Shown piece by piece: positions 42,654 to 52,604 of a stretch of DNA of 64,000 nt. Every line of letters begins with the position of its first letter. Position 1 is the stretch's first letter. Origin of the DNA: Flavobacterium quisquiliarum (lineage in GTDB: Bacteria > Bacteroidota > Bacteroidia > Flavobacteriales > Flavobacteriaceae); contig NZ_WWEM01000032.1 of the NCBI RefSeq assembly GCF_019308285.1, positions 16,137 to 80,136 on the forward strand, given 5' to 3'. Under the pieces are notes generated by a model. That model was not told where the DNA came from and did no database searches. It saw nothing but the letters and a program-made list of their open reading frames with translations. The position numbers were made by a program, and so were the translations under genes.

Positions 42654-44603
42654 ATGAGTACAAATCACAACAGAATCAAAGTGGCAGATTTAGAAAAAAA
42701 TCAGCCAAACAAAATTTTAAAAACAAATCAAAATGGTGAATTAGAGTTTAGTGATGCGACCAATCTTCAAACTGAAACTTACAATGCTCTTGATTGCACT
42801 ACAGAAGGTAGAGCTTTGGATGCTAGACAAGGAAAAGTATTAAAGGAGATGATTGAAAATGTACAACCGCAAATCATTCAAGATGCTTCAGCAAATCAGT
42901 ATGGGATTATCAATACCACATCATTACAAGAGTTAGGAGGAGCAGACAAAACTATTAATGGGGTTCGAATCGGTAAAGGAGCAGGAAATGAAATAACGAA
43001 TACTGTTCTAGGACATGATTCCTTATTTAATAATACAACTGAAGGATATTGCAATACAGCGATTGGTTATGCATCTTTACAATCAAATATTGATGGTTGC
43101 GAAAACACTGCTATAGGCGATAAAGCTGGATTAAATAACATATCAGGTGTTGCAAACACTTTTATTGGCGAAGTTACAGGATGGAATAATACAATAGGAA
43201 ATGATAATATCGCTTTAGGTGCAGGCGCTTTGAAAGAAAATATATCCGGATCAAATAATACTGCAATTGGTAGTTTAGCTGGCGACTCTTTAATTACGGG
43301 AAGTAATAATACTATTATAGGCAGACCGTCTGGTATAAGCTCAAACGATTCAAACTTAGTTGTTTTAGCAGACGGTGCTGGTAATTATGCTCTAAAAAAA
43401 GAAGCAGATAACAGGCTACTTGCTCCAACGCTAACAAATGATTTAATTGATGCAGGCGGAAATAAATCTTTAATAACAAAAGAATATTTAATGCCTCAAC
43501 TCGCTTCAAAGCTTACTGCTTCAATTGCAACTGACGAAGAAACTCAAATTAAATCAGCAGTAACTGAAGACAACAAAGTTGTTAGTCGATCTAAACTTTA
43601 CAATTGGTGGGAGGTGATAAAATCGCAAGCCCAAACTATTTCAGGGAAATGGAATTTTACAGGTATTCCAACTGCACCAACTGCTTTGGCGGGAACAAAT
43701 ACAAAACAAATCGCTACTACAGAGTTTGTAAAAACAGCTGTAAATAACATTCCGATTCCCGTTATAAAAGATGTTTCTGAAAATCAAAGTGGAGTTGTCA
43801 ATAACACAACACTACAAGAATTAGGAGGAGCAGATAAGACCATTAATGGTATTAGAATCGGTAAAGGAAATAATTCAATAATTACTAATACTGCATTAGG
43901 ATATTTAACATTAAACTCGAATACTACAGGCAACCAAAATACAGCTGTAGGTATTGCATCATTAATGTCAAACACTACGGGTAATACTAACACAGCTGTA
44001 GGTAGGTCATCATTAGGTGAGAATACTACGGGTTGTAATAATACAGCAGCAGGACATTATTCTTTGTATTTTAATACTACAGGCGAACAAAATACAGCTT
44101 TAGGAGCAAGAGCATTGTTTGTGAATAACAATGGCTGTAATAATATAGCAGTAGGTCATCAGGCAGGAAGTTATTTAACTTCTGGTAGTAATAATTTACT
44201 AATTGAAAATATCACAGGCCAAAGTATCACAACTGGTAATAATAATATTGTATTAAATCCAATTCAAAAAACTGGAATAGTTACAGGAAGTAATAATACA
44301 ATTATTGGAGGATATGATGGAGTTTTTAATTCCACTGACTCCGATTTAGTAGTCTTAGGAAATGGTGCAGGTGTAGTTGCCATCAGAAAAGAATCAAACA
44401 ACAGGCTCTTAGCACCAACACTTACAAATGCTCTAATTGATGCAGGCGGAAATCAATCACTAGTCACTTTGGGATATTTTAAAGCAAATTCAGCCGTAAA
44501 TGTTGTAGGGATATATCCTGACAACGCCACTGCTCTTTCTAACGGGAAAAAAGTGGGAGATGTCTATAGAAAAGCTACAGGAGAATTAATGATAGTATTC
44601 TAA
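42654..44603 (+). CDS. Tail-fibre-like protein with YadA-head-like repeats
   Basis: A 649-aa protein. Residues 1-35 are the shared attachment module ('NRIKVADLEKNQPNKILKTN'). The rest holds repeats such as 'NTAIGYASLQSNIDG' (about 20 residues, as in trimeric adhesin heads), 'QTISGKWNFTGIPTAPTALA' and 'TKQIATTEFVK', typical of phage tail fibres. Two large internal halves (about residues 74-279 and 370-609) repeat the same plan and probably arose by duplication. No signal peptide. It has its own leader and terminator. Confidence 0.8.
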   Translation: MSTNHNRIKVADLEKNQPNKILKTNQNGELEFSDATNLQTETYNALDCTTEGRALDARQGKVLKEMIENVQPQIIQDASANQYGIINTTSLQELGGADKTINGVRIGKGAGNEITNTVLGHDSLFNNTTEGYCNTAIGYASLQSNIDGCENTAIGDKAGLNNISGVANTFIGEVTGWNNTIGNDNIALGAGALKENISGSNNTAIGSLAGDSLITGSNNTIIGRPSGISSNDSNLVVLADGAGNYALKKEADNRLLAPTLTNDLIDAGGNKSLITKEYLMPQLASKLTASIATDEETQIKSAVTEDNKVVSRSKLYNWWEVIKSQAQTISGKWNFTGIPTAPTALAGTNTKQIATTEFVKTAVNNIPIPVIKDVSENQSGVVNNTTLQELGGADKTINGIRIGKGNNSIITNTALGYLTLNSNTTGNQNTAVGIASLMSNTTGNTNTAVGRSSLGENTTGCNNTAAGHYSLYFNTTGEQNTALGARALFVNNNGCNNIAVGHQAGSYLTSGSNNLLIENITGQSITTGNNNIVLNPIQKTGIVTGSNNTIIGGYDGVFNSTDSDLVVLGNGAGVVAIRKESNNRLLAPTLTNALIDAGGNQSLVTLGYFKANSAVNVVGIYPDNATALSNGKKVGDVYRKATGELMIVF

Positions 44604-45142
44604 TTAAGATATTAATCTTACAACACAATGAATCGATTATAAAATCAAAAAAACTTATTAATACCTTCCACCTACTTCATCAACATTAAGTATAAAAAAT
44701 GAGCTCCTCAATAATTTTTTTAAGGAGCCATAAAAGATAGGTTTCTGTAGAGAAACCTATCTTTTAAAAACCGAAAACTATTTTCAGCCCAATGGTAAAA
44801 CTGCCTTTCTTTTACAGAATCGTCTAAAAAATCCTTCCAAACCTCATCCACTTTCTTTACAACTCTGTAAAGCTCCAGAACATCCATGTTAAACCGCTAA
44901 GCAGCTCTTTTTTAAGCTCCAATTTTAGATTCATCTTTACGCTGTCAAAAGAAAAAAAAACATTTAAAACCTCCTGAAAAACTAAATCTTTTGAAAATTA
45001 TTAAGCAGACAAATTGTTAAAACTCCTTAGAAAAATCTCTAAAAAAAACTATGCCATTACACCCCAAAGATTGGTTCGATCTAACTACAATTTAATAAGT
45101 CAAAACACGAACAAAAAATTAAAGTCAAAAACAAATTAGAAT
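44604..45142 (+). promoter_or_regulatory. Terminator and long leader of the giant-protein operon
   Basis: A 539-bp stretch without a gene. After the fibre gene comes a perfect 16-bp hairpin (listed separately). CTTTACA-ACTC-TGTAAAG (44855-44872) is the third conserved site. The bases after it (AAGCTCCAGAAC, later ATCTTTACGCTGTCAAAAG) are clearly similar to those after copy A near 28500 (AAGCCCTAGAAT, ATCTTTGCAATGTCAAAAG), so the two leaders are related. The 2482-aa gene starts 270 bp later. Confidence 0.5.
44731..44766 (+). terminator. Perfect 16-bp hairpin terminator after the fibre gene
   Basis: TAAAAGATAGGTTTCT / AGAAACCTATCTTTTA with loop GTAG, ending in TTTTAAAAA. A weaker stem (GCTCCT / AGGAGC) precedes it at about 44703-44728. 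Confidence 0.85.
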
Positions 45143-48100
45143 ATGCCAACTAATCCAATTCCTGCGGTTCCAATTCCTACAGCAAGATACTATCCCCGAT
45201 TATCGGAGATTATTACTGTAGATGATTTACCTGAATTTTTATCGTTTGTTGAAGATGGTATGAAAGCCATTTTTGATAAAATTCATTATAAAAACTTACA
45301 ATACTCAAAAGGATATCGCGGCGATTCTGCCTTTTATAGTCTTGATATTGTATCAAGCGAAAAACTCGCTATTCCATTACCGTTTAATCTTGGACTTGTC
45401 CTTAATCCAGACTTGGATGGAGATTCTTCGATTTCCTCTTTTCCAATCACTTTAGAATATCAGTGGGAAATTTTAGCTTTCTTAAAAACATTCCGCTCCA
45501 GCAGTTTCTCTTTTTCTCTGGAAGACTTTTATTCTCTGGGTCTTCAGGTTTTTCGCATCAGCGAGGAACAGGTTGTGGCGCACATGATGAATATTTTTGT
45601 AGAAGCTGAAGAAGGAAAAACAAAATACGAACAGCTTTTAGAAGATATCAATACGCTTCAAAATACCGATCTGGAATTTCCTGCTGGTGTAGAGCAATCT
45701 ATCAGCGCTATTATTAACCTTATCAATACTAGCACCGTAATTACAAAATCGATTCCAGCACTTTTATTTGCTTCTTATATCGTCTCAGATGATTTAGCAA
45801 CTACTAAAAGTAAGCTTCAGGAATTTTACAACATTGTAGTTCCTGACGGAATCGAGGCTCACATTAAAAGAATCATTACGCCAAAAGCCAAAGCTACTTT
45901 AGCTTTAAGCGCTGGTATCGAATTTCCAAGAAACATTTTAAAACCAGTCCAGCCTAATGGTTCTGATTATGGTAATGGAACTGAAAAATCAATATTTAAA
46001 TTCGCTCAGGCACAATTATATGCCGACACCGAAGAAGGAATTGGTTATCAATTAGAGTTAGGCGGAACGCTAAAACCAGATTATGCCATGATTGGCAATA
46101 CAGGTTTACTGCTTCAGTTAGACACTTTAAAAGTAGATTTAAGCAAGAAAACCAATATTCCAGAAGCCGATGCAGACGGTCGTCCAAATGATTTTGTCGG
46201 CGTTTATGCTCGTGCTGTTTCGGTAACTCTGCCATCGAAATGGTTTAATGAAATCCCCGAAACTCCAGGAAGCACTACTCCAACATTAAAACTAGGTGCT
46301 TCAGATTTATTAATAGGTTCTGGCGGTCTTTCTGGAAATATTTATTTGGAAACAGTTCCAAGTAAAAATGGTGCTTTTAGTTATTTCAATGATAAATTCA
46401 ATTTTAATTATCCGATTACCATGTTCGAAAAAGACGAAAATGGTGTGGCCAATAAAAAAGAAATTGCAGATTACGCCTCTTTACTTGCCTTCTTACAGGA
46501 ATTAAACAGCAAAAATTTGCCTTATGCTTTTGATTATCCGTTATCGTTAACGACACTTTCTGGAATAGTTTCAACAACTGTTGATCCTTCAACAACTTAT
46601 ATTTTTACGGAAGCCAAAGATTATCAAGCCTTTTTAGCAGAGCTGTATGACAATACACTTTGGAGAACAATTGGTCAAAAAGATAAAGGTTTTAAGGTTG
46701 GTTTCAACAAATTTGATATTTCCTTTAAACAGAACAAAGTAATTGGTTCTAATATCAAAGGGAAATTAGAAATTGATAAATTTAAAATTAAGAGAGAAAA
46801 TCTACCTGATGTACCATTTACTGCTTTGGTTGAAGGCCACTTGCAGGATAATGGTGATTTTAATCTTACGGCTTCTTTCTCTAAAGAAAATGAACCGCAA
46901 GCCAACTTATTTGATCTTGTAAAATTCGATTTCCATAGTGTTGAATTAGGAAAACAAGATGATGACTATTATTTAGGAACTTCATGTAAAGTTTCGTTTG
47001 ATGATGAAAGCTTAATTGGAAAACTTTTTAAAGGTCAGAACTTTGAGGTTGAAAAACTTCGTGTTTACAGCGACGGAAATATCGAGATTGAAGGCGGCTC
47101 TATTCCAATTCCTATCAGTCTTTCTATAAATCTTGGTCCAGTTCAAATGGGTGTAACCAACATTAACTTTGGTTCTACGCAGATTAACGGCCGTAAATAT
47201 AATTTCTGGGGATTTGATGGAGCTATAAGCGTTAATCCACTTGGAGTTGATGCTCGTGGAGAAGGAATAAAATTTTATTACTCTACTGATCATAATGAAA
47301 AAGGTCTTGAAAAAGATACCTTTTTAAGAATTCAAACAATAGAAGTCGATTTAATTATTCCTGGAACTGCTACCGAGGCTTCGGCTATGGCAATTATTCA
47401 CGGTATGATTTCGCTTCCTGAGCCAGGGAAATCTCAAGAATTTATAGGCGAAGTTGGTTTAAAACTTCCAAAAGCCAAAATTTCAGGAAGTGTTGGTATG
47501 CGATTTATGCCTAAGTATCCAGCCTTTTTACTAGATGCCAGTATCGAACTTCCTGTACCTATTCCGTTAGGATTTCTTGCTATTAATGCTTTTAGAGGTT
47601 TACTAGGGTTTAGATATGTAGCAACTAAAGAAGCCGCAGGACTAAAAAAAGACAATAGCTGGTATGAATTTTACAAACATCCAAAACCTGGAATTAATAT
47701 TAGAAAATTCAGCGGTCCACCGGATTCGATGAAATACAATGCACCATTTTCTATTGGAGCTGGAGCTACTTTTGGTACAGTTGCAGACGGCGGACATGTT
47801 TTGTCTTTGAGAGCGATGTTACTGCTTTCACTTCCTACCTTATTTTACATTGAAGCAGGATTGAATATTATTGCTGGAAGATTAGGTCTTATTGAAGATG
47901 ACCCAAGCAATCCGCCATTTTTTGCTATGGTTGCTTTTGGCGATGATTCGCTAGAATTGGCCGCTGGCGCAGATTTCAGTATTCCAAAAGACAGTGGGCA
48001 AATTTTCAAACTTCATGCTTTATTAGAAGCTGGATTTTTCTTTAAAAACCAAAAACCTTGGTATGTCAATCTTGGTTCTAAAAAAGACCCTATCGAGGCT

Positions 48101-51100
48101 CGAATTTTAACCTTGTTTACTGCCAAAGCTTTTATCATGCTTTCGGCTCAGGGAATTGAAGCTGGAGCACGACTAGATTTTAAACTACAGCAAAGTTTTG
48201 GCCCAGCCAAAGTCAAATTATGGGCGTATTTAGAATTAGGCGGAAAAATTTCGTTCAAGCGTCCTCAGATGGGAGGTTATATCGCCGCTGGAGGAGGTAT
48301 TCAAATTAAACTTTGGATTATCAATATCGAAATTGTGCTAGATACTATTTTTTCTGTAGAATCCTTTAAACCATTCCTTATCTATGCCAAACTAGAGCTA
48401 AGTGTACGTGTAAAAATTGGTTTTGTAAGAGTTCGTAAAAACTTTAAAGTGGAGCTTCAGTGGGATATCAACAGAATTGTCGATCGTACACCTTACAGTC
48501 CGCTTCCTAAAGGTACTTTTGGAGATGGTGAAGATGACAGAACTTTAGAAAATGTCAAAGGGGTACACATGCTGACCAATGAAGCTTTTGCCCTTAATTA
48601 TTTCAAATCTGAAGGAGAGAAAGACTACAATAGGAATGTATTCGATAGTAATGGTATGCCAAAAGCAACCTTGATTACTGAAGTAATTCCATTGGATACT
48701 TATATCGATATTAAAACTGCTAAAGGTTTACTGCCAGATAATTCGTTGTCTAAAATAATTGGAGGTTATACTGGAGAGGCTAAAAATTACACCGATATGA
48801 TGCCTCCAGTTGAAAAAATTGCTGGAAGATCTTTACGCCAGGTAAAACATAAATACGGAATTAAAGATATTGAACTAAAATCTTGGAATGGTTCTGAATG
48901 GGAAGATTATCACCCGTTTGAAGCTGTTGTTAAAGATGTAGAAAGAACTACTGCTTTACAGAATTTGCCTTGGGCACAATGGCAGAAAGCAATTGACCAA
49001 TATGATAGTATTCGTGTTTTAGCAACAGATCCTTTTTCATTTTTAAGCAAGGGAGAGCCAGGATGGCAGGTTCCGGAACAGTTTGGAATTACACCTTCTA
49101 AGTTATTCTGTAAATCTGTTGAAACAAAAAAAGAACATACTGATTTCCTAAATAAAAAAATCGGAAGACGTTATTACGTTCCTACACAATATGAAGCAGA
49201 TAAAATTAGTGGATTGTTTTTTAAACTTATTGGCGAAGCTCCAGAAATTATAGAAAATAATAAAACTGAGGGTGGCGATTTTATGAGTATTACTGGAGAA
49301 AGAAATCCTCATAACTACAGCAAATCTTTAGCATTCCAGAACTATAATGAATTAGAAATTATTTTCCCGCAAGCAGCAATTGAGCCAATATTTCAATTGA
49401 CAACACAAGCTAAGGAAGTAAAAATTAGAGCTTATACCTCAATCATTGAAAAAGAAGGTGATAAATTACCTGTCTACAAAGCCGTAAACATTAGAAAGAC
49501 TGAAAACGGAGATTTCGCTGAAGAATTGGTCTATACTAAAGCTGAATTATTAGGAAATATAACCTTATACAATGAAGAAACAGATCCTAATTTAAAAACT
49601 AAAATAGATAAAATTGTAATTACTCCGATTGCAGCAAATGCTAAAAAGATTAAAGAAGTTAGAGATAAAATTGCTGCATTATTTGATAATACCTATACAA
49701 GTGCAAATGGAGATTTTACAATGTCAGGTCCTAGTGATATTAATCAATATGATTTGCTGATTGCCCAATTAAATGCACTAAAAGCTGAAGCTGGAAATGA
49801 CAATGTACAAGCAGAAACGCCAGATCAATTAACATTTACGCATTATTATGGTTATAAAGGAAAAGAGCTATATGCTTTTGATAAAGTAATCAAATACAAC
49901 GATACTTATCTTATTTCTTTCCATCCTCAAGCAGAAACAACAGTGTTGCTTCAAGTTGATTTAAATGGAACTGTTTTAAGAGAACGTTTAGTAAATGGAG
50001 TAGTTACCTCTATGCAGGTTGTAAATAATAATTTAGTGTTAACACAGGCCCTAAAAGCAAATCAATGCAAAGGAATTGGAAAAGCAATTGTCGATCTTGA
50101 TTTGATTGTGGGTTGTGAATCTCCAATTGATGCGATGGCAATTATTGAGCTTGATGAGGAATTAAATCTAAATTCCGGTACTCAATATTTGAACAGTTAT
50201 TCTTTAGGATTCAATAAAGTATTTTCTCTTGCAGGCAACGAATTACTTTGGATCAATACTTTAGAAAATGAAACTCAAATTAATTGGGTTGATGGAACCA
50301 ATCGTTCTCTTGTGAAACGTATTAAAGTTAATGGAAATGCGATTAAAGTTTTACAGCATAGTACCACTGAATTCAGTTTGGTAACAAAAGACAAAAAAGT
50401 TATTCGTTTCAATCTGAATACAAATACAAAAGCAATTTCTGTAGTGGACACAAAAGTACTTTCTGATATAACTTTATCTGAAATTACTGATGCTGTAATC
50501 GCAAACGGAAAAACGCTAATCACTGTAAAGTTTTCTGATGAAAAATTCGGTTTAGCTCAAATTGATGGAAACACATTAAATATTGTAAAACTAGATACTG
50601 TTCTAGATTCCCCAATTTATTTATCTAATAGCACTTTAGCCGACAACTCAACTATTGCATACAATAAAGATTATTTGTTTGTTTTCAGTGAGACATTAGG
50701 ACTTAGCAGATTAATTAAAAGAGGAACATCAATAGAAAATGCATCGATAATTCATATTCAAAATGAACCTTCTCAAAATGAAATTGCGATGCTTTCGTCT
50801 AAACCAAATGAAAAAGGAATTTATTTCTCATTGTTTAATAATCAGTTTGATAATTGCTCTTTATATGCGGCAGCAAGTATTTCGCTAATTTCTTCTGCTG
50901 GAACAATGACATCAGAAACAACAAGTTTAACGACGCTTACACCAGCTGCTAAAGTTGATTACAACAGAAGACCTAAAAATTCTCAATTAATTACAATTAA
51001 TGATACAATTTGTGCCAATGGATATTCCGAAGAAGATCCTGAATTAGAGTATACAACCAGTATTCAAAGTGTAGAATGGTTAAGTAAAGAAAGCTATTTA

Positions 51101-52591
51101 CACAATAGAACTATCCCAAGTGAAACTGCTGTAACTGAAAATCGTAAAGCTATGGAAGACGCAATACAAAATACGGTTCAGCCTATTTGGAGACCAAATA
51201 CAACGTATTGTTTGAACTTTACTTTAACGGATACCGTGGATGATAAAACCCCAAATGTCTTTAAATATTTCTACGGTTTTAAAACATTGGGACCTGTTGG
51301 ACACTATCCTATTCCTGATCCTGTAACGCCAGATGGCCAACAACCACCAACGAAAAATGAACTGACAGAATTATCCAAATCGCCTCTGACTTCGTTGAGA
51401 CAATATTTAGATTACAACCGTTCTTATCCAAATGCCGATGGAAGTTTACTGCAGTCTAAACCTGTTTTCTACGGACACGATGATTGTAAAATCTCTATGT
51501 TTTTTACAAGTCCTTATGTCTATCATATGTTTAAAGGCTGGCCAAAGTACGGAGATAATAGGCTTGAAATCAACGGTTCTCTAAATCTGATTATCAAAGA
51601 TCCTCTTACTGATATGCTTATTGATTATCCGCTTCCAGAAGAGACAGAAGAAATCAAAATAGATTATCCAAGAGCGATAGAAGTTGATAATGATGAAAAA
51701 TGGAAAAGCGATAATGATCCGAGAATTCCACTTGGTATTCAGGTCGTGAATAATTTTATTAATTCTCATCCACAAATGGAATGTGGTATCCTTTTAGGAG
51801 ATCCTTTAAAACCGAAATCATATAAATATGAAGTCAATCTAACCGATTTAAAACCTTCCAAATTATATACCATTTTAGCTAATAATTATTATGATGTCAA
51901 CCAAAATAAGAAAGTCGATCCAGGCGAAAATGTCTTAGTACACCAATACGGTTTCCAGACTTCACGTTACAAAAATTTTGAAGAACAAATTCAAAGTTAT
52001 ACAACGGATCAAGATGCAAATACTAAAGCATTGTTTGATGTGAAAGTAAATGCAACTCCAGAACAAATTGATGCTTTACATGATGTAATTATCGGGAATT
52101 CAAATATTTTAAGTGATTCGATGACCTTAAAATATCAGCATGCTTTTGACCGTGCCATTGAAGGAATCTTAAAACTGTCTCCTCTTGACCCTGCTCAAAG
52201 TACTGAGGTAAATAAAATTATTGACAGCAATACGAACAAAGTTATAGCGCTTTTAGTTCGTAATCCCGAGCCATTCAATATTCCGAAAATACCATTGAAA
52301 GAAATTCAGGATACTATTTCTGTAGTGAATGTCACTTTAGATGAAAATCAAAAGAAAGTCTACACTAAAAAAGAGGCTTATAAAGTATTGCATTCTAAAG
52401 ATTACGCACAAGTTTTGATCATGCATGATGATAAATTCATTTCAGAAAACAGTCTGGAAATCTTATTTGATTACAGAATGTGGAATAATGACGAAATCGC
52501 TGTAAATGAAACTAGACCGCTGACTTCGTCTCTTAACAAACAAGATATAACAATACAACTGCAACCAGAATTAGAAAATACAAATCTTTAA
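45143..52591 (+). CDS. Giant beta-rich structural-type protein, 2482 aa, unknown
   Basis: There is no signal peptide or transmembrane helix. Residues about 230-1115 are a long run of amphipathic beta-strands with Gly/aromatic turns ('GVTNINFGSTQINGRKYNFW', 'GDDSLELAAGADFSIPKDSG', 'GGYIAAGGGIQIKLWIINIE'). About 1570-1906 looks like beta-propeller blades ('NNNLVLTQALK', 'NGKTLITVKFSDEKFGLAQI'). Near 2250 is an EF-hand-like loop ('DVNQNKKVDPGE') that could bind calcium. It is 13 bp from the next giant gene, forming an operon. The fold suggests a fibre or shell component; I recognise no family. Confidence 0.6.
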   Translation: MPTNPIPAVPIPTARYYPRLSEIITVDDLPEFLSFVEDGMKAIFDKIHYKNLQYSKGYRGDSAFYSLDIVSSEKLAIPLPFNLGLVLNPDLDGDSSISSFPITLEYQWEILAFLKTFRSSSFSFSLEDFYSLGLQVFRISEEQVVAHMMNIFVEAEEGKTKYEQLLEDINTLQNTDLEFPAGVEQSISAIINLINTSTVITKSIPALLFASYIVSDDLATTKSKLQEFYNIVVPDGIEAHIKRIITPKAKATLALSAGIEFPRNILKPVQPNGSDYGNGTEKSIFKFAQAQLYADTEEGIGYQLELGGTLKPDYAMIGNTGLLLQLDTLKVDLSKKTNIPEADADGRPNDFVGVYARAVSVTLPSKWFNEIPETPGSTTPTLKLGASDLLIGSGGLSGNIYLETVPSKNGAFSYFNDKFNFNYPITMFEKDENGVANKKEIADYASLLAFLQELNSKNLPYAFDYPLSLTTLSGIVSTTVDPSTTYIFTEAKDYQAFLAELYDNTLWRTIGQKDKGFKVGFNKFDISFKQNKVIGSNIKGKLEIDKFKIKRENLPDVPFTALVEGHLQDNGDFNLTASFSKENEPQANLFDLVKFDFHSVELGKQDDDYYLGTSCKVSFDDESLIGKLFKGQNFEVEKLRVYSDGNIEIEGGSIPIPISLSINLGPVQMGVTNINFGSTQINGRKYNFWGFDGAISVNPLGVDARGEGIKFYYSTDHNEKGLEKDTFLRIQTIEVDLIIPGTATEASAMAIIHGMISLPEPGKSQEFIGEVGLKLPKAKISGSVGMRFMPKYPAFLLDASIELPVPIPLGFLAINAFRGLLGFRYVATKEAAGLKKDNSWYEFYKHPKPGINIRKFSGPPDSMKYNAPFSIGAGATFGTVADGGHVLSLRAMLLLSLPTLFYIEAGLNIIAGRLGLIEDDPSNPPFFAMVAFGDDSLELAAGADFSIPKDSGQIFKLHALLEAGFFFKNQKPWYVNLGSKKDPIEARILTLFTAKAFIMLSAQGIEAGARLDFKLQQSFGPAKVKLWAYLELGGKISFKRPQMGGYIAAGGGIQIKLWIINIEIVLDTIFSVESFKPFLIYAKLELSVRVKIGFVRVRKNFKVELQWDINRIVDRTPYSPLPKGTFGDGEDDRTLENVKGVHMLTNEAFALNYFKSEGEKDYNRNVFDSNGMPKATLITEVIPLDTYIDIKTAKGLLPDNSLSKIIGGYTGEAKNYTDMMPPVEKIAGRSLRQVKHKYGIKDIELKSWNGSEWEDYHPFEAVVKDVERTTALQNLPWAQWQKAIDQYDSIRVLATDPFSFLSKGEPGWQVPEQFGITPSKLFCKSVETKKEHTDFLNKKIGRRYYVPTQYEADKISGLFFKLIGEAPEIIENNKTEGGDFMSITGERNPHNYSKSLAFQNYNELEIIFPQAAIEPIFQLTTQAKEVKIRAYTSIIEKEGDKLPVYKAVNIRKTENGDFAEELVYTKAELLGNITLYNEETDPNLKTKIDKIVITPIAANAKKIKEVRDKIAALFDNTYTSANGDFTMSGPSDINQYDLLIAQLNALKAEAGNDNVQAETPDQLTFTHYYGYKGKELYAFDKVIKYNDTYLISFHPQAETTVLLQVDLNGTVLRERLVNGVVTSMQVVNNNLVLTQALKANQCKGIGKAIVDLDLIVGCESPIDAMAIIELDEELNLNSGTQYLNSYSLGFNKVFSLAGNELLWINTLENETQINWVDGTNRSLVKRIKVNGNAIKVLQHSTTEFSLVTKDKKVIRFNLNTNTKAISVVDTKVLSDITLSEITDAVIANGKTLITVKFSDEKFGLAQIDGNTLNIVKLDTVLDSPIYLSNSTLADNSTIAYNKDYLFVFSETLGLSRLIKRGTSIENASIIHIQNEPSQNEIAMLSSKPNEKGIYFSLFNNQFDNCSLYAAASISLISSAGTMTSETTSLTTLTPAAKVDYNRRPKNSQLITINDTICANGYSEEDPELEYTTSIQSVEWLSKESYLHNRTIPSETAVTENRKAMEDAIQNTVQPIWRPNTTYCLNFTLTDTVDDKTPNVFKYFYGFKTLGPVGHYPIPDPVTPDGQQPPTKNELTELSKSPLTSLRQYLDYNRSYPNADGSLLQSKPVFYGHDDCKISMFFTSPYVYHMFKGWPKYGDNRLEINGSLNLIIKDPLTDMLIDYPLPEETEEIKIDYPRAIEVDNDEKWKSDNDPRIPLGIQVVNNFINSHPQMECGILLGDPLKPKSYKYEVNLTDLKPSKLYTILANNYYDVNQNKKVDPGENVLVHQYGFQTSRYKNFEEQIQSYTTDQDANTKALFDVKVNATPEQIDALHDVIIGNSNILSDSMTLKYQHAFDRAIEGILKLSPLDPAQSTEVNKIIDSNTNKVIALLVRNPEPFNIPKIPLKEIQDTISVVNVTLDENQKKVYTKKEAYKVLHSKDYAQVLIMHDDKFISENSLEILFDYRMWNNDEIAVNETRPLTSSLNKQDITIQLQPELENTNL

Positions 52592-52604
52592 AAAACAATA
52601 AAAA

